A stretch of 64,000 nucleotides of DNA from Flavobacterium nackdongense (lineage in GTDB: Bacteria > Bacteroidota > Bacteroidia > Flavobacteriales > Flavobacteriaceae). Shown here in pieces: positions 55,358 to 62,896 of this stretch. Position 1 is the stretch's first letter. Each line of letters starts with the position of its first letter. The DNA lies in the NCBI RefSeq assembly GCF_004355225.1, contig NZ_CP037933.1, forward strand, positions 3,720,001 through 3,784,000, given 5' to 3'. A program made the translations under genes and the position numbers. Below the pieces are notes generated by a model. That model did no database searches. It was given only the letters and a program-made list of their open reading frames with translations, and had not been told where the DNA came from.

Positions 55358-55849
55358 ATGCAATACAACGCAAAAGCACCGTACATAGTGGAAACCCACT
55401 GGCAAATTGAAGAAGTCCTTGATGGCGATAGCATCATCATTTGCCATCGTTTCACTCAAATGAAAAAAGAAATCCGTCTTTATGGCTTGGATGCACCAGA
55501 AGTAAAACTAAATAGGAAGATGATGGAGGATGAAGAGAAAAGCAGTTTGCCTGCCCAATTATTGCTCCAATTTGGTTTGCAATCCTTGCACTTCGTTTTG
55601 TCGGTTGCACCGCCCAAAACGGTTGTAACTATCATTACTGAACAGGAGAACTATTATGACTACTGGAACAGGCAATTAGGGTATGTAATATTACCAGGAG
55701 GAGAATGTCTAAATGATTTGCTTTTGATTAATGGGTATGCCAAAGCAACCCAAAACTATTACTGCGGGAGGTTGGCGGAATATCAAATGATGAACCGCCA
55801 AGCGCAGCTTAATCAATTAGGAATTTACAGTTTTGTAAAAAGTTTTTGA
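55358..55849 (+). CDS. Thermonuclease-like (SNase-fold) protein
   Basis: 163 residues from the ATG at 55358. VLDGDSIIICHRF, IRLYGLDAPEVK and GYVILPGGECLNDLLLINGYAKA follow the staphylococcal-nuclease pattern (metal Asp in DGD, Arg in RLYG, DAPE). The later catalytic Arg of SNase would fall in YYDYWNRQLGYV. No signal peptide is seen, so it would act inside the cell or in a particle. It is the last gene before the right end of the island, divergent from the 267-aa gene. Confidence 0.75.
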   Translation: MQYNAKAPYIVETHWQIEEVLDGDSIIICHRFTQMKKEIRLYGLDAPEVKLNRKMMEDEEKSSLPAQLLLQFGLQSLHFVLSVAPPKTVVTIITEQENYYDYWNRQLGYVILPGGECLNDLLLINGYAKATQNYYCGRLAEYQMMNRQAQLNQLGIYSFVKSF

Positions 55850-55851
55850 TT

Positions 55852-55870
55852 TGTTGTACTTATGTTGTAC
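55852..55870. promoter_or_regulatory. Paired TGTTGTAC motifs, possible integrase arm sites (right)
   Basis: TGTTGTAC at 55852-55859 and 55863-55870 (11-base period) mirrors the pair at the left end of the island, immediately next to the candidate attachment repeat. Confidence 0.4.
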
Positions 55871-55885
55871 TTAAAAATATTGTAT
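55864..55885. repeat. Candidate right attachment repeat
   Basis: GTTGTACTTAAAAATATTGT (then AT) is the partner of 21088-21108. Beyond it the core DEAD-box gene follows within 65 bases. Confidence 0.4.
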
Positions 55886-55950
55886 CATCTTTAACCCCTG
55901 AAAACACTACCCCTTACAGGCGTAAGGATGTTAATCTGCGGTCATCTTTT

Positions 55951-57300
55951 TTATTTTTTATCCTTACGCTTCTTGGCTTGGTTTTTCAACATATTTCTAT
56001 TGACAGAACCGTGTGTTTTTTTCTTGGTTACACCAGGACCACCCAAATTGACTTTTTTGTTCTTTTTGCTTTTCTCGTGGAATGCACCATCGCCTTCTAG
56101 TTTCACCTTTTTCATCATAAACTTCATCGGCTGTCGGTCTTTTTCAGGTTCGATGAGTTTTGTTGAAATTTCTACGGTTTCAGGGAAAGTCTCTGCTGGC
56201 AATTCCATATTCATTAATAATTCGATGGCAAATTTTGATTCTTCTTCACGAGGCGTAATCAAACTGATCGCTGTTCCAGAAGCATCGGCACGACCGGTTC
56301 GCCCAATACGGTGCATATACAATTCAGGAAGTTCGGGCATTTCAAAGTTGATAACGTGGGTGATATTCGAAATATCCAAACCTCTCGCCATAATATCGGT
56401 AGTGATTAAACCACGTAGATTTCCCGCCTGAAATTCAGCCATCGTACTCAAACGATAATTTTGGGATTTATTGGAATGAATGACACCAAATTGACCCTCA
56501 AAATCTTCCTCGATTCGAGTGTGAACCATATCCGAAATTTTCTTATTGTTCACAAAAACCAAAACACGACTCATATCTTCATTGGTCTGTAACAAATGCT
56601 TCAGCAAATTAATTTTGGTGTTGAAGTTTGGAACATTATAAGTTATTTGCGTAATATTTTCTAATGGAGTTCCCGATGCCGAAAGCGTAACTTCTTCAGG
56701 ATAATCAAAATAGTCATTCAAAACAGCATCTACTTCATCCGTCATTGTGGCTGAAAATAAGATGTTTTGACGTTTTTTAGGCATCATAGCCAAGATGGCA
56801 GTCAATTGGGTACGGAAACCTAAATTGAGCATTTCGTCGAACTCATCGATGACCAATTTTTGCATATCTTCAAAACGGATGACATTGTCTAATGTTAAAT
56901 CCATTACACGTCCTGGAGTTCCTACCAGAATATCGCAACCTTGATAAACCGTTGTTTTTTGAGTATTGATGTTCACACCTCCAAAAATACCAATGGTGCG
57001 AACCGACATATATTTGGTTAGTTTTTCGACTTCTTCTACCACTTGAACAACCAATTCACGTGTTGGAACCAGAATCACAATTTTGGGTGTATGAGTAGTA
57101 GAAAATTTGTATAGTTTCAATAATGGCAACAAATAGGCGAATGTTTTACCCGTTCCGGTTTGTGCAATTCCCATCATATCGCGTCCTGACATTATCACAG
57201 AAAAAGTTTTTTCCTGAATGGGAGTTGGTGTGGTAAATCCTAAATCATCGATTGCTTTTTGTACTGATTTGGGAAGATTGAATTGTTCGAAAGTGGTCAT
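55951..57300 (-). CDS. DEAD-box RNA helicase (RhlE-like)
   Basis: 449 residues. Q-motif FEQFNLPKSVQKAI and TPIQ, Walker A AQTGTGKT, PTRELVVQ, motif II as DEFD (VIDEFDEM, a variant of DEAD), SAT and the C-terminal HRIGRTGRADASGTA. The Lys-rich tail (~415-449) binds RNA. Such helicases remodel RNA in ribosome assembly or decay. It is a core gene that bounds the island; its stop lies 65 bases from the candidate right repeat. The gap 57301-57563 behind its start has no gene. Confidence 0.93.
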   Translation of the reverse strand: MTTFEQFNLPKSVQKAIDDLGFTTPTPIQEKTFSVIMSGRDMMGIAQTGTGKTFAYLLPLLKLYKFSTTHTPKIVILVPTRELVVQVVEEVEKLTKYMSVRTIGIFGGVNINTQKTTVYQGCDILVGTPGRVMDLTLDNVIRFEDMQKLVIDEFDEMLNLGFRTQLTAILAMMPKKRQNILFSATMTDEVDAVLNDYFDYPEEVTLSASGTPLENITQITYNVPNFNTKINLLKHLLQTNEDMSRVLVFVNNKKISDMVHTRIEEDFEGQFGVIHSNKSQNYRLSTMAEFQAGNLRGLITTDIMARGLDISNITHVINFEMPELPELYMHRIGRTGRADASGTAISLITPREEESKFAIELLMNMELPAETFPETVEISTKLIEPEKDRQPMKFMMKKVKLEGDGAFHEKSKKNKKVNLGGPGVTKKKTHGSVNRNMLKNQAKKRKDKK

Positions 57301-57418
57301 AAAACGTAAATTTTGTGCAAAGGTACGTTTTTTCTAACTAATGGAATTTATGGTTGTTGCATTCTAGGGCATTCGCATTTAAAAATCAAAAAAAGAAGAC
57401 ATTAGATACACTTCTAGC

Positions 57419-57430
57419 CGATAGCTATCG
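57419..57430. repeat. CGATAGCTATCG palindrome
   Basis: Perfect 12-base palindrome, a shorter copy of the one at 15237-15254, in the gap between the helicase and DUF418 genes. Confidence 0.45.
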
Positions 57431-57563
57431 AGACTCGCCACAAATTTAACGATAAGTCCATAATTTTAATGGATTTGTAATCAGTGAGGCTTTCGGCCTA
57501 GTTGCATTTGACAGGAGTTTACCTTGCCAATAGCTGTATTTGGTAATTGGTGAATGTATTTCA

Positions 57564-58799
57564 TTACTCTATTTTTTGTATTTCGGTAATCTTAAAGGAT
57601 TGCCACCTGCCATTTGTACCGCTTCTCCATAGCCATTCCAAAGGACCAAACCTATACTTGCTAAACCACCATTTGCAAAATAGTATTTGAATGATAAAAA
57701 ATACAAATCCAAGGCCAAGTGCTACTGTACCTGATAACTGTAATAAAAGTCCAAGTCCAAGTCCATAGAAAATAAAAATTCCAAAAGCAGATTGCAATAC
57801 ATAAGTGGTCAGTCCCATTTTACCAACCGGTATCAATTGACTAACTATTTTATTGGTGCTACTAAGTTTGAAAAAATAAAGGAAGATAACGATATATAAA
57901 AGAGGCATAAAAATATTAGAAGCATCTTTGGCAATTGAGCCAACATAATGAATAATTTCGGTGTTGGTTGGTTTCGAAAAGTAATAACTTACTATTGTCA
58001 AAGGTATGCCTATTAAAGCTGAAATTGAAATTATTTTGACCAATGGGATTTTGTCTATTTTTTCGTGCCATTTTTTACGACCAATCCAAAGTCCTAACAA
58101 GAACAATCCCGGTATAACCCACAGTCTTCCACTAAATTTTAGGTAATTGTATTTGTTGTAAAAGCCAGTAGTACTGTTAGACACAAGCAATTTTCGGTAT
58201 TCACCTTTAAGGATCAAATCAAAATAAGCATTCGCTTGTGTAACGGGATTATTTTCAGAATTATTGAAAGCTATGTTTTTAGTTTCTTTTATAATTTGGA
58301 CTGTTTCCTGTCTTGATTTTTGAAGTAATGAAATGGAATTCGTAACCATAGAAGGCCCGTTGAAAGCAAGAAATAACCCAAGAATCAAAATGATTTTATC
58401 TGGTACTTTTCTAAAAAAAATTAACGCGAAACCAAAGACTGCATAGACGGTCAAAAAATCACCTCTGTAATGAATATGGTGAATAAATCCTATCAGGAAT
58501 AACAGCACTAATCTCCAGATAAATTTCAAGGAACTAGAACCTTTTTTTTGGTCTAAAATTAAATAGAAACTCAGTCCAAATAGCATCGAGAATATGGCAT
58601 AAAATTTTCCAACAAACAGGTTTTGAATTACAACCTGAGCAAAACGGTCTAGCGGATATACAATATTAAATCCCAGATACTGAGGCGGTGTCATACTTGC
58701 CAAATAGCCTTCAAACATATGGGTCATTATAATGCCAAATAACGCAAAGCCGCGCAACGCATCAATTTGCTCAATTCTTTTTATTGTAAGGTTTTGCAT
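57564..58799 (-). CDS. DUF418-family membrane protein
   Basis: 411 residues from the ATG at 58799, where the usual DUF418 opening begins (MQNLTIKRIEQIDALRGFALFGI). About ten membrane segments and the end FGPLEWLWRSGTNGRWQ are typical. An open frame continues 68 codons upstream, but that part is encoded by a dispersed repeat and is not family-like. The role of DUF418 proteins is unsettled; transport or acyltransfer has been suggested. Confidence 0.85.
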   Translation of the reverse strand: MQNLTIKRIEQIDALRGFALFGIIMTHMFEGYLASMTPPQYLGFNIVYPLDRFAQVVIQNLFVGKFYAIFSMLFGLSFYLILDQKKGSSSLKFIWRLVLLFLIGFIHHIHYRGDFLTVYAVFGFALIFFRKVPDKIILILGLFLAFNGPSMVTNSISLLQKSRQETVQIIKETKNIAFNNSENNPVTQANAYFDLILKGEYRKLLVSNSTTGFYNKYNYLKFSGRLWVIPGLFLLGLWIGRKKWHEKIDKIPLVKIISISALIGIPLTIVSYYFSKPTNTEIIHYVGSIAKDASNIFMPLLYIVIFLYFFKLSSTNKIVSQLIPVGKMGLTTYVLQSAFGIFIFYGLGLGLLLQLSGTVALGLGFVFFIIQILFCKWWFSKYRFGPLEWLWRSGTNGRWQSFKITEIQKIE

Positions 58800-58885
58800 T
58801 TCTTTTATATGATTTTCTTTGTTAAAGGGTTGCGCCACAAGGACTGCTAACAACAATTTGTGAAAAAACTTGCACAATCGCCCCG

Positions 58886-58985
58886 TAAAGATACTAAAAT
58901 ACTTGTATGAATAATACAGATTTGCTTTATCGAACCTCGTAACAGTTGGGATGCTTCGGGAAGAAGAAAATCCAATCAAGAGTTG
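58886..58985 (-). repeat. Dispersed ~90-base repeat, copy 1
   Basis: GATACTAAAATACTTGTATG and the GATGCTTCGGGA word downstream recur in diverged form at 60109-60176. Both copies lie upstream of minus-strand genes. The gap 58800-59296 holds this copy, a hairpin (59100-59120) and the repeats described below, but no gene. Confidence 0.5.
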
Positions 58986-59099
58986 CAATTTATTAGTTAT
59001 CAAGACTGCAGTTTGGCACTATATCGGGTCTTAAATAAAAAAGTCAACTCCACGTTTTCTTTTATACTTATCCACTTTTTAAAAAGGTATCTGCAAAAA

Positions 59100-59120
59100 A
59101 AGAGGACTCAAAATCCTCTT
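59100..59120. terminator. Hairpin terminator candidate
   Basis: AAGAGGA (59100-59106) pairs with TCCTCTT (59114-59120). An A-run stands before it, so it could end transcripts on the minus strand coming from the PIN gene. Confidence 0.5.
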
Positions 59121-59185
59121 ACTACTCTTTTTAAATATGATACGAAAACTCCAAGGCGTTGATGGATTTGGAATCAATGAGCCTA

Positions 59186-59204
59186 TCCTGAGTTTTTCGA
59201 AGGA
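59186..59204. repeat. TCCTGAGnnnnTCGAAGGA dispersed repeat
   Basis: TCCTGAGTTTTTCGAAGGA is an imperfect palindrome of a widespread bacterial repeat type and is related to the one inside the primase gene. Confidence 0.4.
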
Positions 59205-59220
59205 TTCAACCCCGGTTTCA

Positions 59221-59250
59221 TTACTTCGTCCGTTCGCAGTCGCTCGGGTG
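59221..59250. repeat. Left inverted repeat flanking the toxin-antitoxin pair
   Basis: A 30-base sequence starting TTACTTCGTCCGTTCGC is present in inverted form at 60063-60092 with 27 of 30 positions equal. Together they bracket the PIN/DUF6364 genes. Confidence 0.6.
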
Positions 59251-59296
59251 CGCGGCTTGCAGCCGCAACGAAACCCAGCGCTTGGCAGTAGTCGCT

Positions 59297-59710
59297 TTAT
59301 ATAATACTACTTAAATATTCCTCAGACGTCATAATCGGAATTGTAGCATTCTTAAAATCTTTTCCGTTTCTAGTTATAATTATTGAACAGTTAGTTTGTA
59401 AAGCAGTAAAATATTGAACAGCATCTTCAAAATCTTTGAAATTCGAATTCAACGCTTTGTCAATTGTTTCTTCATTAACCTCACAAACCTCACAGATTAT
59501 TTTAAACTTTCGAAGTTTATTCAGAACAGATTCAGAACTTTCATATTTATTCAAAACATAATCTATCGTCGTGAATGACAGAGGTGAGACAATTATAGTA
59601 AGTTTTTTTTGATCTGCCAAAGTAGCAACTTTAGCAATAGAATCAAAAAAAGGAACTCTTTCTCCTAACAAATCTAATATAACGTTAGTGTCTAAAAAAA
59701 TTCTGCTCAT
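59297..59710 (-). CDS. PIN-domain toxin (VapC-like)
   Basis: 137 residues. The PIN nuclease begins IFLDTNVILDLL (Asp7). Further acidic residues follow in FKDFEDAVQYFTA, and ITRNGKDF and TSEEYL near the end are typical of the family. Such proteins cleave RNA and are held inactive by the antitoxin. The ATG lies in the stop of the antitoxin gene (ATGA at 59707-59710), so the two are coupled. Confidence 0.88.
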   Translation of the reverse strand: MSRIFLDTNVILDLLGERVPFFDSIAKVATLADQKKLTIIVSPLSFTTIDYVLNKYESSESVLNKLRKFKIICEVCEVNEETIDKALNSNFKDFEDAVQYFTALQTNCSIIITRNGKDFKNATIPIMTSEEYLSSII

Positions 59711-59955
59711 TTGTATTTTTGTTCTAAATAATCAGCACGATCTTTTTTATAATCATAATCAGCTGGAATTTTAATTCCTGAAGAAAGACTTTTTACAAAT
59801 GGCGAAATTTGTATGTCATTATTTGTTTTATCTGAAGTCAAAGAATTAAGATAGTTTTCTATAATTCTAGACAAGCTTAATTTTTTTTCAGACGCATAAT
59901 GTTTAGCTTTTTCAATTATCTCTTGGTCAAGCTTTAATGTGAGTTTAGCATTCAT
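59707..59955 (-). CDS. DUF6364-type antitoxin
   Basis: 82 residues. LTLKLDQEIIEKAKHYASEKKLSLSRIIENYL is a ribbon-helix-helix pattern, followed by an acidic, flexible end that would cover the PIN active site (YDYKKDRADYLEQKYK). Antitoxins of this type also repress their own promoter. It overlaps the toxin gene by four bases and has a -7 box at 59977. Confidence 0.85.
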   Translation of the reverse strand: MNAKLTLKLDQEIIEKAKHYASEKKLSLSRIIENYLNSLTSDKTNNDIQISPFVKSLSSGIKIPADYDYKKDRADYLEQKYK

Positions 59956-59976
59956 AGCGAAAAATATTTATACGTA

Positions 59977-59984
59977 CAAATATA
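59977..59984 (-). promoter_or_regulatory. -7 promoter box (TATATTTG) of the toxin-antitoxin operon
   Basis: On the minus strand TATATTTG fits TAnnTTTG, 22 bases upstream of the antitoxin ATG. Confidence 0.55.
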
Positions 59985-60062
59985 TGAATTTAGGACGGAA
60001 TAAATGTGAATTTCGATTTTTTTTGCGATTACTGCCAACCTCAGACTGTGAAGAAACATCCA

Positions 60063-60092
60063 CACCCGAGCGATAGCGAACAGACGAAGTAA
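60063..60092. repeat. Right inverted repeat flanking the toxin-antitoxin pair
   Basis: CACCCGAGCGATAGCGAACA (continuing to GAAGTAA at 60092) is the inverted counterpart of 59221-59250. Confidence 0.6.
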
Positions 60093-60108
60093 TCTTCCCT
60101 ACAAATAT

Positions 60109-60176
60109 ACTAAAATACTTGTAAGAAAAATACATATTTTGTATATTTAACACTGCAACACTCCCGACGCTTCGGG
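60109..60176 (-). repeat. Dispersed repeat, copy 2
   Basis: ATACTAAAATACTTGTAAG and GACGCTTCGGG correspond to copy 1 at 58886-58985. The gap 59956-60347 holds promoters and this repeat but no gene; an open frame across it is a by-product of the repeat. Confidence 0.5.
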
Positions 60177-60322
60177 GCAAGGAATTTCCCGCTACCAGCT
60201 GCAAGTAGTCCCCTTAGAAGACAGCATCAACCAAGACAATCCGGTTCGATTTATTGATTTTATCTGTGTACCAACGTCCAAAAGTTATAGCAACCACAAT
60301 AATTTCCCCAAACAAAAATTCG

Positions 60323-60330
60323 TAAATTTG
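60323..60330 (+). promoter_or_regulatory. -7 promoter box (TAAATTTG) of the copper ATPase gene
   Basis: Exact TAnnTTTG match 18 bases before the ATG at 60348. Confidence 0.6.
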
Positions 60331-60347
60331 TACCTCAGAACTACAAA

Positions 60348-62843
60348 ATGAAAAATACGTATACCATTACAGGAATGTCTTGCAACGGCTGCCGCACCAA
60401 AGCCGAAAAAGCCTTAAATGAAATGGAAGCTGTGGAAGCCACTGTAACATTAGAGCCACCAATAGCAACAATTATAGCTGAAAAATCAGTTTCCCTTTTC
60501 AAACTCCAAAAAGCATTGTACAAGGCGGGTAATTATGTTATTAGTGAAATAGATGCTTCCAATTCCATATACAGCACACCACAAGCCAGCACAATGAATG
60601 CCTTGGCTTTACCCAGCTCTGCTTCGGGAAAATACTATTGTCCGATGTTTTGCGAAGGCGATACAGTCTATGATACCCAAGTTGGTTGTCCTGTATGCGG
60701 AATGGATTTGGTCAAAGCCCCAGATTTGACCGCTACCAAAACGAAGTACACTTGCCCGATGCATCCCGAAATTGTTCAAGATCATCCCGGCGATTGCTCC
60801 ATTTGCGGACTGGATTTAGTGCCAAAGCAAGCTGTTGAAGAGCAAGATACAGCCTATCTGGATTTGTGGCGCAAATTGAAAATCGCATTGGTCTTTACGA
60901 TTCCTGTTTTTATCATTTCGATGCTGGAAATGGTACCTAACAATCCGTTATTGCAGCTGATGGAAACCCAAAAATGGAATTGGGTACAATTTGTTTTGTC
61001 GCTTCCTGTAGTTTTTTATGCAGGTTGGATGTTCTTTGTCAGAGCTTGGAAATCGATGCTGACTTGGAATCTCAATATGTTTACACTGATAGGAATTGGA
61101 ACGGGCGTGGCTTTTTTGTTTAGCGTGGCGGGACTTCTATTTCCCCAGTATTTCCCTGATGAATTCAAGCACCACGGCACAGTTTCGCTTTATTTTGAAG
61201 CTTCGGTGGTGATATTGACTTTGGTTTTGCTAGGCCAATTAATGGAAGCCAAAGCCCACGGACAAACCAATAAAGCTATCAAAGAACTGCTGAAACTCGC
61301 ACCAACTGAAGCGACTTTAGTTTTAGATGGACAAGACAAAGTAATCTCAATTCACGATATCAAAAAAGGCGATTTCTTGCGTGTAAAACCCGGAGAAAAA
61401 ATCCCAGTCGACGGAAAAATTGCTGATGGCGAAGGCACTATAGATGAGTCGATGATTTCGGGAGAACCCATTCCTGTTGATAAAACAAGGGGCGATGGGG
61501 TGATTGCAGGAACCATCAATGGCAATACATCATTCGTGATGCTAGCCGAAAAAGTGGGTTCGGAAACGCTGCTTTCGCAAATTGTACAAATGGTCAATAA
61601 TGCCAGTCGCTCGAGAGCGCCTATCCAGAAATTAGCTGATAGGATTGCCAAATATTTTGTACCAACGGTGGTTATTATTTCAGCATTGACCTTTATAATT
61701 TGGGCGAATTTTGGCCCTGAACCTGCAGCGGTTTATGGTTTTATCAATGCGGTAGCAGTGTTGATTATTGCTTGTCCTTGTGCTTTGGGCTTGGCCACGC
61801 CTATGTCAGTGATGGTTGGAGTAGGCAAGGGCGCCCAATCGGGTGTTTTGATCAAAAACGCCGAAGCTTTAGAAAATATGAACAAAGTAAATGTCCTGAT
61901 TACCGACAAAACCGGAACCATTACGGAAGGAAAACCTTCGGTGGAAAAAGTTTTTTCTGTGAATGATGAAGCCGATACTTTGTTGCATTACATCGCTTCC
62001 CTAAACCAATACAGTGAACATCCATTGGCGCAAGCCGTCGTGAATGATGCCAAAACTAAAAATATCTTGCTAACCGAAGTCAAAGATTTCGAGGCTATTT
62101 CCGGCAAAGGTGTTACAGGAACGGTAGCCAATAGAAAAGTAGCTTTAGGCAATAAAAAGCTGATGGAACAACTGAATTCAGCTGTCGCTGAGGATTTGGA
62201 AACTAAAATCAGTACCGAACAAAAACTGGGCAAAACAGTCTCCTATATTTCCGTGGACGGAATAGCGGTGGGTTTTGTGTCCATTTCCGATAAAATAAAA
62301 GCCACTAGTGCAAGTGCCATAACCGAATTGATGCGGCAAGGAGTGGAAGTCATTATGATTACGGGTGATAATGAAAATACGGCAAAAGCCGTCGCCACGG
62401 AATTGCATTTATCTGGTTTTATTGCTAATTGTTCGCCCGAAGACAAACTGGTGGCAATCCAGCGCCTGCAAGCCGAAGGGAAAATCGTAGCTATGGCAGG
62501 CGACGGCATCAACGACGCTCCGGCATTGGCACAAGCCAACATAGGCATCGCAATGGAAACCGGAACAGATGTCGCGATGGAAAGTGCCCAGATTACCTTG
62601 GTTAAAGGTGATTTACAAGGCATTGTCAAAGCCAAAAACCTGAGTCAAGCTGTGATGCGAAACATCAAACAGAATTTGTTTTTTGCGTTTATTTACAATG
62701 TGTTGGGAATTTCAGTGGCTTCAGGATTGTTGTATCCTATTTTTGGATTGTTGTTATCGCCAATGATTGCGGCGGCTGCGATGAGTTTCAGCTCGGTTTC
62801 GGTAATTGCAAATTCATTGCGATTGCGAAGTTTTAAAATTTAA
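60348..62843 (+). CDS. copA: Copper-type P1B ATPase
   Basis: 831 residues. An HMA domain with MSCNGC (Cys12, Cys15) is followed by two heavy-metal-binding ribbons (YYCPMFCEG with VGCPVCGMDL, and CPMHPEIV with DCSICGLDL). Then come eight membrane helices, the ion-channel motif CPC (476-478), DKTGT with phosphorylated Asp520, SEHPLAQAV and GDGINDAPAL. The double YHS-like ribbons and CPC point to Cu(I), perhaps Ag(I), export from the cytoplasm using ATP. It is monocistronic with its own promoter and shares a hairpin with the convergent rimK gene. Confidence 0.93.
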   Translation: MKNTYTITGMSCNGCRTKAEKALNEMEAVEATVTLEPPIATIIAEKSVSLFKLQKALYKAGNYVISEIDASNSIYSTPQASTMNALALPSSASGKYYCPMFCEGDTVYDTQVGCPVCGMDLVKAPDLTATKTKYTCPMHPEIVQDHPGDCSICGLDLVPKQAVEEQDTAYLDLWRKLKIALVFTIPVFIISMLEMVPNNPLLQLMETQKWNWVQFVLSLPVVFYAGWMFFVRAWKSMLTWNLNMFTLIGIGTGVAFLFSVAGLLFPQYFPDEFKHHGTVSLYFEASVVILTLVLLGQLMEAKAHGQTNKAIKELLKLAPTEATLVLDGQDKVISIHDIKKGDFLRVKPGEKIPVDGKIADGEGTIDESMISGEPIPVDKTRGDGVIAGTINGNTSFVMLAEKVGSETLLSQIVQMVNNASRSRAPIQKLADRIAKYFVPTVVIISALTFIIWANFGPEPAAVYGFINAVAVLIIACPCALGLATPMSVMVGVGKGAQSGVLIKNAEALENMNKVNVLITDKTGTITEGKPSVEKVFSVNDEADTLLHYIASLNQYSEHPLAQAVVNDAKTKNILLTEVKDFEAISGKGVTGTVANRKVALGNKKLMEQLNSAVAEDLETKISTEQKLGKTVSYISVDGIAVGFVSISDKIKATSASAITELMRQGVEVIMITGDNENTAKAVATELHLSGFIANCSPEDKLVAIQRLQAEGKIVAMAGDGINDAPALAQANIGIAMETGTDVAMESAQITLVKGDLQGIVKAKNLSQAVMRNIKQNLFFAFIYNVLGISVASGLLYPIFGLLLSPMIAAAAMSFSSVSVIANSLRLRSFKI

Positions 62844-62846
62844 TGT

Positions 62847-62888
62847 ACCATATAAGTCATTTAAGTTTTCTTATATGACTTATATGGT
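62847..62888. terminator. Bidirectional terminator between copA and rimK
   Basis: ACCATATAAGTCAT (62847-62860) pairs perfectly with ATGACTTATATGGT (62875-62888), and TAAG/CTTA extend the stem inside. It occupies the whole 53-base convergent gap. Confidence 0.75.
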
Positions 62889-62896
62889 TTAAATTT

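Larger units (their letters stand above)
21088..55885. mobile_element. Integrated island (satellite/prophage-like backbone with defence cargo)
   Basis: About 34.8 kb lie between two core genes that would otherwise converge (lactonase, DEAD-box helicase). The left end has a tyrosine recombinase pointing inward and the right end a thermonuclease-like gene. TTTGCACTTAAAGTATTGTAT (21088-21108) and GTTGTACTTAAAAATATTGT (55864-, extending to 55885) form an imperfect direct repeat. Paired TGTTGTAC motifs lie inside each end. VapE-type primase-helicase, HTH protein and phage-like small genes support a replicating, excisable element. The exact crossover base is not proven. Confidence 0.65.

Noticed and set aside
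21297..55849. Complete prophage
   Set aside because: No terminase, portal, major tail or baseplate genes are visible; only an integrase, primase-helicase and a few small phage-like genes.
21000..56000. Integration into a tRNA gene
   Set aside because: I could not find a tRNA cloverleaf at either end of the island.
58800..59003. 68-codon N-terminal extension of the DUF418 protein
   Set aside because: It is encoded by a dispersed repeat and precedes the family's normal start.
59968..60204. 78-codon minus-strand frame upstream of the antitoxin
   Set aside because: Composed of repeat sequence (copy 2 and one flanking inverted repeat); no protein family.
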